In this document: positions 35,534-45,189 of the stretch, in pieces
How positions within the stretch are numbered: the stretch's first letter is position 1
Layout: each line of letters begins with the position of its first letter
Assembly: GCF_947179115.1 (NCBI RefSeq)
Contig: NZ_CAMXCI010000003.1
Coordinates: 124,001 to 188,000 of the forward strand
Source: Commensalibacter papalotli
GTDB taxonomy: Bacteria > Pseudomonadota > Alphaproteobacteria > Acetobacterales > Acetobacteraceae
Direction: 5' to 3'
DNA length: 64,000 bases
Position numbers and translations under genes: made by a program
Notes under the pieces: model-generated
What the model was told of the DNA's origin: nothing
Seen by the model: only the letters and a program-made list of their open reading frames with translations
Databases searched by the model: none

Positions 35534-36193
35534 TTAAAGAGGATTTACAAAAGCTTGATAGACAATAAGAGGACTATTGACTTGAATATCGAAATGGTCT
35601 GATAAAGATTCGTTTAAAGTGCCCTGCCACCAGTAAAGAAGATTTTGTTGATCCAAAGGATATTTTAAATTGCTTGTTGATATTGCGGTTGGCTGTACAC
35701 TGAATAAAGAGACCTGTTGTCCAATTATACTTTGAAACTGAGAAGGGTGTTGAATAACATGAAAAAAACCATGATCAGTAATCATTGTAATAATTTCAAT
35801 TATAGAAATATACTTGGCAAGTAAAGAAATATTAGCAATTGTATGATCCTCTCTTTTTCCTGTTGCACCCAGAATAATCAGAGAAGAAAGGGCATTATTT
35901 TTGCAATAATTGACAGCTTTTGTTAAGTCATTGGTATTTTGCTCTGGGATTTTTATGATAATTTTTTCGTACTTAATTTGATTTTCTAAAGATAGAGAAT
36001 CACAATCCCCAATAATAATTTGAGGGATAAGCCCTTGATCTAATAAATGATTGGCTGCACCATCACAACATACCAATTTCTTTTGATTATGATGTAAAAT
36101 TGCTTTTGGGATAGGATGACTGGGGAAATCACCATTTGCTAAAATTACCGCTTGTGCTGTGCTTTGTGAAGTTGGCATTGGGTAATATTTCAT
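35534..36193 (-). CDS. thiN: Thiamine pyrophosphokinase
   Basis: 219 residues. Converts thiamine and ATP to thiamine diphosphate, the molecule sensed by the riboswitch at 8234-8310. The N-terminal catalytic domain has VCCDGAANHLLDQG, IIGDCDSLS, EQNTNDLTKAVNYC and GATGKREDHTIANISLL; the C-terminal thiamine-binding beta domain is shorter. Internal ATG 36178 is an alternative start. No thiamine genes adjoin it, but it completes a salvage route with the receptor and ThiY homologue. Confidence 0.9.
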   Translation of the reverse strand: MKYYPMPTSQSTAQAVILANGDFPSHPIPKAILHHNQKKLVCCDGAANHLLDQGLIPQIIIGDCDSLSLENQIKYEKIIIKIPEQNTNDLTKAVNYCKNNALSSLIILGATGKREDHTIANISLLAKYISIIEIITMITDHGFFHVIQHPSQFQSIIGQQVSLFSVQPTAISTSNLKYPLDQQNLLYWWQGTLNESLSDHFDIQVNSPLIVYQAFVNPL

Positions 36194-36267
36194 TTGTTAA
36201 TTTCTTTTTAAATAATGGGTTATATTAAGATATATATGAAAAATAGTTACATTTTAAGCAAAAATGT

Positions 36268-36847
36268 TTATTTGAACCTCAAATGATAGGATGGATATCC
36301 TATCATTTCTCTCATGATAGGGTGTAAGTCATTACTATTCATATGGGTGGCTGCGGCTGGACTAATTATTCTAATACCAGCTTGTTTAAATGCCAGTTTA
36401 GAACGTTGAATATAATAATATTGCGATACAATAATAACAGAGTTTAAATGATTTTCTTGCAAATATCGAAATGTATTTCTTGCTGTTGCTCGGGTATTAT
36501 TCCCTTGACCATCTTTAATAATTCGAGATAGAGGAATATCATGTTGTGTTAGATAATTTGCCATACTAATAGATTCATCCACACCTTCTTGGCCAACACC
36601 GTCACTGACTAAGATTAAAGGGGCATAACCAGATTGATAGACTTCAATAGCTTTATCCAAACGATCTATGTAATACTTTACTAAGCGTTCCATTACGAGA
36701 TACCTGACCACCCAAGACGACAATAAGGTCAGTTTGTAATAATTTATCCGATGAGCCAGATAAAACAATACTGAGCACAGCCCCAATAGATAAAATAATT
36801 AAACCTAGCGTAATCTTTATAAAAGAGAAGTAAAACATTGGGCGCAT
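36268..36847 (-). pseudogene. DUF218/YdcF-like membrane protein with a frameshift
   Basis: The first frame (ATG 36847) encodes a membrane anchor and the family start DLIVVLGGQVSRNGT. The expected continuation (DRLDKAIEVYQSGYAPLILVSDG, NNTRATARNT, MREMIGYPSY) lies in another frame that runs to 36268. The switch falls within about 36660-36690, next to an A3 run; removing one A gives TLSKYYIDRLDK and restores one full-length protein. The longer ORF beginning at 36786 is therefore an artefact. Either a real broken gene or an assembly error. YdcF-like proteins are linked to envelope glycan precursors. Confidence 0.7.
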
Positions 36848-36864
36848 AATAATTTTAAAGTAAA

Positions 36865-38586
36865 TTAATCTATATCATTTTTATTGGAAGAAGTTTCATC
36901 CTCTGAGAGTGAGTCAACATCTTCTTTATTTTGTAATCTGCTCGGCAATAACAATCCAGATTGATCTAAGACAGGATAAGCAGCAGAAGCAACAATATGG
37001 GTATTGGTACGTTTTAGATCTCTGGCCAATTCTAACATAAAAGATCCTAGCTGTATTTGTAATTTTTTGTTTTCAGTTTCATCACGTAAGCCATTATAAT
37101 AAATAGAATTTGCTTTATTTTCGATTTCTCTAAAAACATCTTTTTCTTCGGCTAAATTCATCGCCAGATCTTCATCCTCATTCATAAGTAAAGTTGCTGC
37201 CATACGAAGGTTTTTGTGCATGCGTTTCAACATATCTTTTAAGGGATCCATCATATCATCAGGTAAGACAATACGTTGTTTTGCCATTTTCTGGACGGTA
37301 GGTAAAACATTACGATCCAACACGTCACTAGCATTGGCAATTTGAGTGCAAAAAGTCAGTATTCGCTCTGTTTGTGTTAGCTCATGTCGATTTAAAGATT
37401 CAGGATCAAGTGCTGTGACGTAACTTTGAATAGAATTTGTTAATTTGTCTAAGATACTATCAACTCTGCGCGCTTCAATGGCGATTTGAGGTGTTTTACT
37501 TTTTAAAGTGTTATCTACGCCATTTATCATTTTTTCCAAAGCGTCACACAAGCGTAAGCATTCTCGAATAGCATTACTGATCGCCAGCATAGGTGATTGT
37601 TGAATGGCTGATTTGTCTAAGTAAATAGGTTTTGATGGATCTTCGATTTTTTCCTCTTTTGGCCGAGGCATTACTCGTTTTAAGAATTCTGCATAAGGGG
37701 TCAAAAAAGGTAAAAATACAATCGCAGTAATAATATTAAATAAGGTATGAAAATTTGCGACTGATCTATTTATATCAGGATAATAATAAACAAACCAACT
37801 GGAGAGTTGAGAAAGGAAAATTAGACATATCGCAGCGCCGATAAGACGATTAAATAAATTTCCAATGGGTAACCGTTTTGAAACAATATCTTTGCCAGAA
37901 CCTTCTAGAACAGGATTTAACGCTGTGCCAATATTAGACCCAATGACCATAGCAAAGGCAGTATCTGGTGAAATTACGTTATGAGATGCAAAAGATGCAA
38001 TTAATAAAACTACGGCCACAGAGGAATGCATAATCCATGTTAAAACCAATGCAATTAATACAGCGATTAATGGCATGTCAGCGATACTGCCTAACATCAT
38101 TCGTAAAGATGGTTGGTTTGTATAGGGTTGCAAAATGACCAGGAATTGATGCAACGAAATTAAAATTAATCCCAAACCAATAAAAGATCTGCCCAAATCA
38201 CGAACCGTATTCATGGCACGCCTGAACATGATAACCCCAATTAATACAAAAAGAGGGGCAATCCGAGAGACATCAAAGGACAAAAGTTGAACGATTAAAG
38301 TCGTTCCAACATTGGCGCCCAGCATTACTGCCAAGGCCGAAGGTAATCCAATAACCCCATTAGCGGTAAAGCTGGTAATCATTAACCCAGTTGCAGTCGA
38401 TGATTGAAGAACCGCTGTGATGCCAAGACCTGCGAAAAATGCTTGTATTCTATTGCGTAAGGTTTTGGATAAAACGTGATTCAGCCTTGCTCCAAAAGCA
38501 CGTTGTACCCCTGTTTGTACCATATGCACGCCCCATAATAAAAGGGCAACACTGCCGGCAAGATCTATGACACTAACAAAATCCAA
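36865..38586 (-). CDS. Na/Pi cotransporter family protein with PhoU-like tail
   Basis: 573 residues. The transporter half carries the paired repeats QSSTATGLMITSF and MLGANVGTTLIVQ, then MHSSVAVVLLIAS and IGSNIGTALNP. From about residue 340 a cytoplasmic helical region (DALEKMINGVDN, RVDSILDKLTN, MLKRMHKNLRMAA) resembles PhoU. It would import phosphate with sodium. The acidic C-terminus is disordered. It ends 18 bp before the start of the frameshifted DUF218 gene on the same strand. Confidence 0.9.
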   Translation of the reverse strand: MDFVSVIDLAGSVALLLWGVHMVQTGVQRAFGARLNHVLSKTLRNRIQAFFAGLGITAVLQSSTATGLMITSFTANGVIGLPSALAVMLGANVGTTLIVQLLSFDVSRIAPLFVLIGVIMFRRAMNTVRDLGRSFIGLGLILISLHQFLVILQPYTNQPSLRMMLGSIADMPLIAVLIALVLTWIMHSSVAVVLLIASFASHNVISPDTAFAMVIGSNIGTALNPVLEGSGKDIVSKRLPIGNLFNRLIGAAICLIFLSQLSSWFVYYYPDINRSVANFHTLFNIITAIVFLPFLTPYAEFLKRVMPRPKEEKIEDPSKPIYLDKSAIQQSPMLAISNAIRECLRLCDALEKMINGVDNTLKSKTPQIAIEARRVDSILDKLTNSIQSYVTALDPESLNRHELTQTERILTFCTQIANASDVLDRNVLPTVQKMAKQRIVLPDDMMDPLKDMLKRMHKNLRMAATLLMNEDEDLAMNLAEEKDVFREIENKANSIYYNGLRDETENKKLQIQLGSFMLELARDLKRTNTHIVASAAYPVLDQSGLLLPSRLQNKEDVDSLSEDETSSNKNDID

Positions 38587-38832
38587 CGATAAACCTCATT
38601 TTAAATAAAGAAATTTTTATGGGACTATATGGGTCTATAGCCAATTCAATCAAATATGTAAGGAAATAAGTAATTTTTAAAATATTAATGCCAACAAACA
38701 TATCATAGTAATATGTTAATAAGCAATAAGGAGATAGTTTTAGTTAATTATTGATTTGATAAAATGATACGTGATTTAAAATATAATATAATTTAGTAAA
38801 TTTGAAAATTTACTAAATTATATGTTGTTAAT

Positions 38833-39222
38833 TTATTCAGAGATTTTATTTAAAGTGCTTAATACTTCGTTATGCAACATTATATTTTTTGTTTTATCTA
38901 AGTTAAAATGTTCCCATTCTTGCTGATTACTTCTATTTGCAACAAATGAAGAGGGCGAGTTTGATGTTTTTAAAGGATTTGAAGAGTAATATTTGCTATT
39001 TTCTCTACTTTTAAGGCTATAAGTATCTTTTCCAAATTCATTCAAATCAACACAATCAAAGATACGTTTTTTGTTATGAATGATAGCTGTTTTCATATTT
39101 AAAGTTGATAAAAAAATCTTGCTTGGTGTGTTAGATTTTTTAATCATTACAAGCTGATTATCTACTTCTTTCAAAATAGAATTTTCATTTTTTTTGGTAA
39201 TAAAAAAGTGTTTTATTGACAT
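38833..39222 (-). CDS. Small protein with a W-E-x-F C-terminal block, unknown function
   Basis: 129 residues, lysine- and asparagine-rich, no signal peptide or membrane helix; AGG six bases before ATG 39222. The C-terminus has VANRSNQQEWEHFNLDK, which resembles a fascin-like beta-trefoil repeat (N-R then W-E-x-F). The neighbouring hydrolase-like protein ends in a similar KEWESFTPI, as does the remnant at 39370-39660 (KEWKDL). The resemblance is by eye only. It may be a trimmed member of that locus family. Confidence 0.5.
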   Translation of the reverse strand: MSIKHFFITKKNENSILKEVDNQLVMIKKSNTPSKIFLSTLNMKTAIIHNKKRIFDCVDLNEFGKDTYSLKSRENSKYYSSNPLKTSNSPSSFVANRSNQQEWEHFNLDKTKNIMLHNEVLSTLNKISE

Positions 39223-39369
39223 TGTTTACCTAAGTGATTTTGTTATTTTGTAAGATACAATGTATATAATGTATATTATTTTCTGTTTTTACAAGATTAC
39301 AAAAATTTTTTATCAAAATGGTGGGATAGGGTTTAGATCAAGCCATGCGTTTACCCGATAGGAATATTC

Positions 39370-39660
39370 TTATTGATATTGGTGTAAGTCTTTCCATTCT
39401 TTAATAGAATTAGAAGTATAATGAAGGTTGGTCGTGTATTGTCGAGTGTTTAATTTCTTCTAGCAGCAGAGTTCTTATGGCAGTTGCAGATTTGGGCAAA
39501 GGACCAGTATCTGAATCCAAAATCTGCCTAGAGGGTATAGCTAATACGGTATCAGCATTTAATTGTTTGGAGTATTTTAATGCGCAATATCCATCCATCT
39601 CATCATGCTGATAATAACGGTTAAGTGTCATTGTATAACCTAAAATAACCGAAACAGGTT
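39370..39660 (-). pseudogene. Truncated copy of the adjacent alpha/beta-hydrolase-like gene
   Basis: Pieces of the 39718-41082 protein appear in order but in more than one frame, with missing stretches: VILGYTMTLNRYYQHDEM (compare CLGITPKIDNHYLHSDM), then GYCALKYSKQLNAD to EEIKHSTIHDQ (compare GYGALKYSKHLNAD to EEIEQSTIDQ), then the C-terminal SNSIKEWKDL (compare SAFIPKEWESF). The GxSxG nucleophile block is deleted. Clear remnant of a tandem duplication. Confidence 0.75.
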
Positions 39661-39717
39661 TGATTTATTAAGTAAAAAAATATTATGGTTAATGGTCAAG
39701 CAAGTAGCTAATAACTC

Positions 39718-41082
39718 TTAAATTATTGTTTCCATAGGAGATACCATTGAGATTGGCGTAAAAGATTCCCATTCCTTGGGTATAAATGCAGAATGAGATA
39801 TATACGAAGTAATTTCATTAATGCCTATATAATGTTTTTTATCTTTTGTGTGAACAAAAATGTTATAGGCTGAAAAGCTCAATTTTACATGATCCGCAGT
39901 ATAATCATCCGATAATAAAGCTATTTGAAACGACTCTTGATCTTCACTATATTTCAACTCAAATATAATATTGTTATGAAAACAAATTAATTTGATTTTA
40001 CCATTTTGTTTAAATATTTGCAGAGGTATACAATAAGCTGCGTCCCCTAGATTTAACATAGCTATTAGTTTTTTTGTAACAAAGTTATAACCTAAATAGT
40101 AACCATTATAGTTTATAAGATAAGGGTATGGATTAAGGGATATGGGCAGCTTAATGTCTTCGTACGATATCTTTTGTGTATGATAGAAAAAGATAGATTT
40201 TAAGTACTCCGAGCTTTCATACTGGTATCCTTTTACATTCAGCCAATAGCATAATTTCAAACGAAAACAATAATCTTCTTGTATAATATGATTATCCTTA
40301 ACTTTTTTAAAAGCAGCGCTTGTAAGCATTTTATAAGTAAGAAATGTATGACTTTTCAAAAAACGTTGCGCTTTGGCCAATACATTAGCAATATGATGTC
40401 GTCTGATATAAGTTATTGTCTTTATAATATTTTGATTGTCGCCTTGCACTAAAGCATCAATAATAGATTTTAAATACGCTGATCCTTTCAAGTGTAAAGT
40501 AATTAGATGCCCAGTGTAATATGTAGGGATAAAGTTTGCATGGAAGATTTCTTGAAGTAAATATCCAACATGATGTTTATCTAGCCAAGAAGGATCACTT
40601 AAAGGATCATAAAGAATATATATATTTCCTTTTAGATCATTTTGATCAATCGTGGATTGTTCTATTTCTTCCTTGGTCAACCTTTCTAGTGTTTGTGCTG
40701 CATTAGTTGTTATAGGGCATAAATCTTGATTAATAGTAGCTCTAGGTGCTAGGGTTAGCACGATATCAGCATTCAAATGTTTAGAATATTTTAATGCCCC
40801 ATACCCTCCCATAGAAGGGCCAAGAACAATTATCTTTTTATATTTTTTGGTAATTTCATTACATAATGGAATAATATGATTCATATCTGAGTGCAGATAA
40901 TGATTATCAATTTTGGGTGTAATACCTAAACAGGATATATTATATTTTTCTACAATAGGAAGAAGATAATATGTTTCTTTTGCAAGATGATTTTCATATC
41001 CCCCTAAAAATGTAATTATAATATAATCTGAGTTACCCTCGTGATGGTGTAGATATAGTTCCTCCCCTTCAAAAATGATCAT
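39718..41082 (-). CDS. Alpha/beta-hydrolase-like protein with C-terminal beta-rich domain
   Basis: 454 residues, no signal peptide. Residues 1-200 look like an alpha/beta hydrolase: IIITFLGGYENH, then VLGPSMGGYGALKYSK with a GxSxG nucleophile (Ser in PSMGG), a later Asp region (ILYDPLSDP) and a possible His in YYTGHLITLH. Residues about 230-290 are helical, and 300-454 are beta-rich (YLINYNGYYLGYN, HYIGINEITSYIS) ending KEWESFTPI, similar to a beta-trefoil ending. Substrate unknown. A truncated copy lies directly downstream. Confidence 0.65.
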   Translation of the reverse strand: MIIFEGEELYLHHHEGNSDYIIITFLGGYENHLAKETYYLLPIVEKYNISCLGITPKIDNHYLHSDMNHIIPLCNEITKKYKKIIVLGPSMGGYGALKYSKHLNADIVLTLAPRATINQDLCPITTNAAQTLERLTKEEIEQSTIDQNDLKGNIYILYDPLSDPSWLDKHHVGYLLQEIFHANFIPTYYTGHLITLHLKGSAYLKSIIDALVQGDNQNIIKTITYIRRHHIANVLAKAQRFLKSHTFLTYKMLTSAAFKKVKDNHIIQEDYCFRLKLCYWLNVKGYQYESSEYLKSIFFYHTQKISYEDIKLPISLNPYPYLINYNGYYLGYNFVTKKLIAMLNLGDAAYCIPLQIFKQNGKIKLICFHNNIIFELKYSEDQESFQIALLSDDYTADHVKLSFSAYNIFVHTKDKKHYIGINEITSYISHSAFIPKEWESFTPISMVSPMETII

Positions 41083-41244
41083 ACTATGTCCCTTGGTATT
41101 TAATAGTAATTTTTAAAAAATTTTTGGTAGTATAATTGACCGATATTAATTTTTCAATATTGATCAATTATATTAATAAAAGCTTAAAATGGTTTCACCT
41201 TTTGAGACATTCATTATATTATAAATTAAAAAAGACTAGTTTTT

Positions 41245-44200
41245 TTATACAATAAAATATTTTGCCTTTGGATGAAAAATAACCAGTGCAGATGTGGATT
41301 GCTCTGGATGTAACTGCCATTCCTCTGATAAAGTAATGCCTAATTGCTCTGCTTTCAAGAGTTTCAGAATATGTTTTTGATCTTCAATATTTGGACAAGC
41401 TGGATACCCAAAAGAATAACGTGATCCACGATACCCTTGCATTAAAAGTTGGTTCATATCAGGATCATCTTCACTCATATATCCCAACTCTGAACGCATG
41501 CGTTGATGAGTATACTCTGCCATTGCTTCAGTCATTTCAACGGATAGGCCGTGTAAGTATAAATAATCTTGATAACGATTATCTTCAAACCATACTCGGG
41601 TTGTATCAGATGCTTGTTGTCCAACGGTCACGACTTGCAAACCGACGACGTCACGCACTGGATCATCAATATCACGGATAAAATCAGTAATACAAAACCG
41701 ATTAGCCCCAGATTGTCTGGGTAAAGAAAAACGACATAACTCTGTTTGACCATCTTCATCAAAAAGGATCAAATCTTCTCCACAAGCAGCAGCCTTCCAA
41801 TAACCGTATAAAGCTTGTGGTTGTAGGATATTTTCTTTCTCACATTGGTTGATGAGTTTATGCAAAATAGGTCGTAGCTCAGTTTTAGCATTTTCAAGGA
41901 ATTCTTCCAAAGTTTTTCCTTGTTTTTTCATACCCCACTGCATTTGATACAAAGAACGCTCGTTTAAGAAGGGCAAGATTGCTTTCATCTTGGCTTCTAA
42001 TTTTTTTACACCCCAAAAAGGTGGTGTAGGCACATCTTCATTAGGTGCTATTTCCTGACGGCGTTTGGTTGATTCTGCCAGAGTTAACGGTGGAGTTTCT
42101 ATTTTTTCTTTTTTAGCGACACGTTTAGGACGCTTATTTTGCACTTTTTGTGCTGCGATATATCCTTCTAAATTACCTTGAGAAATTTTTTCCATCAAAG
42201 TCAACCCATCAAAGGCATCGCGCGCATAGGCAACAAGGCCATTATTCTTGCTATACGCTTGGGAACAATCCTCTTCAACATAAGCACGAGTTAAAGCTGC
42301 CCCCCCTAATAAAACAGGGATATCTAATCCTTGTTCAGCCATTTCTTCTAAATTTTCTCGCATAATCACGGTGGATTTTACCAAAAGACCAGACATGCCA
42401 ATGGCATCAGCCTTGTGTTCTTTGGCGGCAGTAATCATATCCGCAACAGGCACTTTAATGCCTAAATTAACAACATTAAAGCCGTTATTGCTGAGAATAA
42501 TATCAACTAGGTTTTTACCAATATCATGCACATCACCCTTAACAGTCGCCAAAACCATGGTACCTTTGGTATCGTCACTGGTTTTTTCCATAAAAGGTTC
42601 AAGGAAGGATACGGCGGCTTTCATTGTTTCAGCAGATTGTAACACAAAAGGTAATTGCATTTTTCCAGAGCCAAACAGCTCACCAACTGTTTTCATCCCA
42701 CTCAGTAACAAGGTATTAATAATTTCCAAAGGCTCGTATTTTTCCATAGCCTTTTTCAAATCTTCTTCTAATCCTTTGCGATTACCGTCCACAATACGAT
42801 CATGAAGTTGTTCCTCAATTGTTGTTGCAACAGGGCGTGCCGCAGCTTGAGAGGCTTTACGATCTGCAAAAATTTCTAAAACTTTCTTCAGAGGATCATA
42901 ATCAGCGGTTCTGCGATCAAAAATCAAATCTTCGATGACTTTGACTTCCTCTTTGTCAATTAAATGCATCGGGCGGATTTTAGAAACATGAATAATCGCA
43001 GAAGTCATGCCTGCTTGTTGCGCATGATATAAGAAAACCGAGTTTAATACAGCACGGGCAGCAGGATTTAAACCAAAAGAAATATTGGATAGACCCAATA
43101 CAATTTGAATGTCTGGGAATTTGTCATGGATTGCCTTAATACCTTCCAAAGTCCACAATCCTAATTTACGATCATCTTCAACCCCTGTTGCAATGGTAAA
43201 GGTGAGGGGGTCAATCATCAAATCTGATTGAGGTAACCCATAACGATCACATGCGAATTCAACCAAACGTGTGGCGATGCGTAGTTTATCTTCTGGCGTT
43301 TTGGCCATACCGACCTCGTCAATGGTCAAAGCAACGACTGCAGCACCGAATTTTTTGGCGAGTATCATCCGTTCAGCTGCAATTTCTTCACCATCTTCGA
43401 AGTTGATGGAGTTAATGATGGGTTTACCACCGTGAAGTTTTAAACAAGCTTCAATAACATCTGTGCCAGTTGAATCTATGACGAGAGGTGCATTGATAGA
43501 TGAAGTAAAGCGTGGAATGATCTCTCCCATTTCGGCCATTTCATCGCGTCCTACGAACGCCATACAAACGTCAAGAGCGTTTGAGCCTTCTTTTAACTGC
43601 TCACGTCCAACGGTAACACAACCATCCCAATCTTGTTCTGCTTGCAAATCACGCCATTTTTTAGAACCATTGGCATTACAACGCTCTCCGATGGAAAAAA
43701 GACTGTTTTCTTGGCGCAAAGGCACAGAAGAGAAAAGGCTTGCAACAGAAGGCACTGCAACATGCGTGCGTGGAATGGTTTTAGGACGATCAGCAGAACC
43801 TTCTTTTTGTGCTCTATCACGTAACACTTTGTCCATAGCAGCGATATGATTTGGGTTGGTTCCACAACAACCACCCAACATGTTTATCTTTTGTTCCTCT
43901 ATGTAACGCGCCATCCAGTGTCCCATTTCTTCTGGAGATAAAGGATAATGTGTTTTACCGTCTAAGAGTTCTGGCAAGCCAGCATTCGGTTGCATAGAAA
44001 TCAGGCGTGGCCAATATTGAGATAACCATTTAATCGCTTCGGCCATTTCCCGAGGGCCAGTTCCACAATTCATACCCATCATATCCACGTCAAGCGCATC
44101 AATAATCGTTGCAGCGGCCGCTATGTCACTTCCAACTAACAAAGTTCCAGTGGTTTCAATGGTAACCTGAACAAAAATGGGCAGAAAAATATTGGCTTCT

Positions 44201-44739
44201 CTTTGAGCGATCTTTGCGGCATTAACGGCAGCTTTGATTTGTAAAGGATCTTGACAAGTTTCAATCAAGAATCCATTCACACCACCATCAATTAACCCTC
44301 GACATTGTTCTGCAATGGCAGCTTCTAAAGGATCATAAGCAATATTCCCAAGGGAGGGGAGGCGTGTGCCCGGACCAATGGATCCAACCACAAAACGTTC
44401 TTTACCATCTTTAAACAATTCAGCGGCTTCATTTGCAATTTCAGCTGCACGTTTATTAATTTCTCTGGTTTGATCTTGAAGATCAAACTCGCTGAGGGTA
44501 ATCGTGGAGCCACCAAAGGAATTGGTTTCTACCATATCAGCGCCAGCTTCGAAATACTGTCTGTGAATATCACGAACCAAGTCTGGTCTGGATAAATTTA
44601 AGACTTCTGTACAATTTTCTTTGTCCCAAAAGTCTTTCTTAGTATCCAAATCAAGCATTTGGACAACAGATCCCATACCACCATCGCAAAGAAGAATATG
44701 GTTTTGCAATTTATTAAGAAGTTTACTTTGCCTAGGCAT
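41245..44739 (-). CDS. metH: Cobalamin-dependent methionine synthase
   Basis: 1164 residues, full-length. Transfers methyl from methyl-tetrahydrofolate to homocysteine through cobalamin. The homocysteine domain (1-310) has DGGMGSVVQ and the zinc cysteines in MNCGTG and GGCCGTNP. The pterin domain (about 350-610) has GERCNANGSKKW and NSINFEDGEE. The cobalamin domain has DVHDIGKNLV with the lower-ligand His, and LLGGAALTRAYV. The AdoMet reactivation domain (about 880-1164) ends RYSFGYPACPN. No cobalamin riboswitch is visible upstream. It runs divergent to the secretion operon. Confidence 0.97.
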   Translation of the reverse strand: MPRQSKLLNKLQNHILLCDGGMGSVVQMLDLDTKKDFWDKENCTEVLNLSRPDLVRDIHRQYFEAGADMVETNSFGGSTITLSEFDLQDQTREINKRAAEIANEAAELFKDGKERFVVGSIGPGTRLPSLGNIAYDPLEAAIAEQCRGLIDGGVNGFLIETCQDPLQIKAAVNAAKIAQREANIFLPIFVQVTIETTGTLLVGSDIAAAATIIDALDVDMMGMNCGTGPREMAEAIKWLSQYWPRLISMQPNAGLPELLDGKTHYPLSPEEMGHWMARYIEEQKINMLGGCCGTNPNHIAAMDKVLRDRAQKEGSADRPKTIPRTHVAVPSVASLFSSVPLRQENSLFSIGERCNANGSKKWRDLQAEQDWDGCVTVGREQLKEGSNALDVCMAFVGRDEMAEMGEIIPRFTSSINAPLVIDSTGTDVIEACLKLHGGKPIINSINFEDGEEIAAERMILAKKFGAAVVALTIDEVGMAKTPEDKLRIATRLVEFACDRYGLPQSDLMIDPLTFTIATGVEDDRKLGLWTLEGIKAIHDKFPDIQIVLGLSNISFGLNPAARAVLNSVFLYHAQQAGMTSAIIHVSKIRPMHLIDKEEVKVIEDLIFDRRTADYDPLKKVLEIFADRKASQAAARPVATTIEEQLHDRIVDGNRKGLEEDLKKAMEKYEPLEIINTLLLSGMKTVGELFGSGKMQLPFVLQSAETMKAAVSFLEPFMEKTSDDTKGTMVLATVKGDVHDIGKNLVDIILSNNGFNVVNLGIKVPVADMITAAKEHKADAIGMSGLLVKSTVIMRENLEEMAEQGLDIPVLLGGAALTRAYVEEDCSQAYSKNNGLVAYARDAFDGLTLMEKISQGNLEGYIAAQKVQNKRPKRVAKKEKIETPPLTLAESTKRRQEIAPNEDVPTPPFWGVKKLEAKMKAILPFLNERSLYQMQWGMKKQGKTLEEFLENAKTELRPILHKLINQCEKENILQPQALYGYWKAAACGEDLILFDEDGQTELCRFSLPRQSGANRFCITDFIRDIDDPVRDVVGLQVVTVGQQASDTTRVWFEDNRYQDYLYLHGLSVEMTEAMAEYTHQRMRSELGYMSEDDPDMNQLLMQGYRGSRYSFGYPACPNIEDQKHILKLLKAEQLGITLSEEWQLHPEQSTSALVIFHPKAKYFIV

Positions 44740-44910
44740 GAAATCATGTCCTCAATAGTTAAAAAGGATTTTAAATAATAGTTTTTTAGTCTTATAGAGT
44801 ATATGCTATATTTTTTTCAATTAAAAATCTATTTGATCGTATGGATGATTACGATAGTTGTAATATAATGTTCAGTGTAACAACGTTATAATATAAAATG
44901 TTTACTGCGG

Positions 44911-44938
44911 TTGAAAATGTATTCTTATGGAATATATT
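44911..44938 (+). promoter_or_regulatory. Candidate promoter of the orphan transcript
   Basis: TTGAAA (44911-44916) and TATATT (44933-44938) are separated by 16 bp. It points toward the orphan terminator at 45083-45118. Many such hexamer pairs occur by chance in AT-rich DNA. Confidence 0.35.
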
Positions 44939-44944
44939 AAAATA

Positions 44945-45118
44945 GAAAAGATAATAAAAATTTATTTTTTTGCGATCTTGAAACTAATTTATTTAAAAGA
45001 CATGAAATGGTTTGAATTATTTGCAAATAATTGATATGTTCCGTTGTGCTTCTTTAGGATCGTAACTTCAAAATATTACTGTACTGCATTAAAAATTGTT
45101 AATTGCAGTGTTTTTTTT
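44945..45118 (+). ncRNA. Candidate small RNA or transcribed leader upstream of the secretion operon
   Basis: A strong-looking plus-strand terminator at 45083-45118 has no plus-strand gene in front of it back to the divergent metH start. Together with the promoter-like pair at 44911-44938, it predicts a transcript of roughly 175 nt. It could be a free small RNA or an attenuated leader of the operon that starts at 45190. No conserved RNA family is recognised. The 44740-45189 gap holds nothing else. Confidence 0.35.
45083..45118 (+). terminator. Orphan intrinsic terminator 72 bp before the secretion operon
   Basis: ACTGCA (45083-45088) and TGCAGT (45104-45109), extended by TAA/TTA with one bulged base, form a hairpin. 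G and then T8 follow (45110-45118). The form is a textbook intrinsic terminator on the plus strand. Confidence 0.7.
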
Positions 45119-45189
45119 GGTATATTTAAAGCTATGTCTTGGGGAATCATTAAGTTAATTTTGTTAAGATTATTGATAGAGGATGATCC

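Noticed and set aside
36268..36786. 172-codon frame starting at 36786 as an intact DUF218 gene
   Set aside because: Its first 35 residues are an off-frame reading of the membrane-anchor region; the true N-terminus is in the other frame from 36847.
44740..44900. Possible cobalamin riboswitch upstream of metH
   Set aside because: No B12-box or other conserved cobalamin aptamer block is visible on the metH strand.
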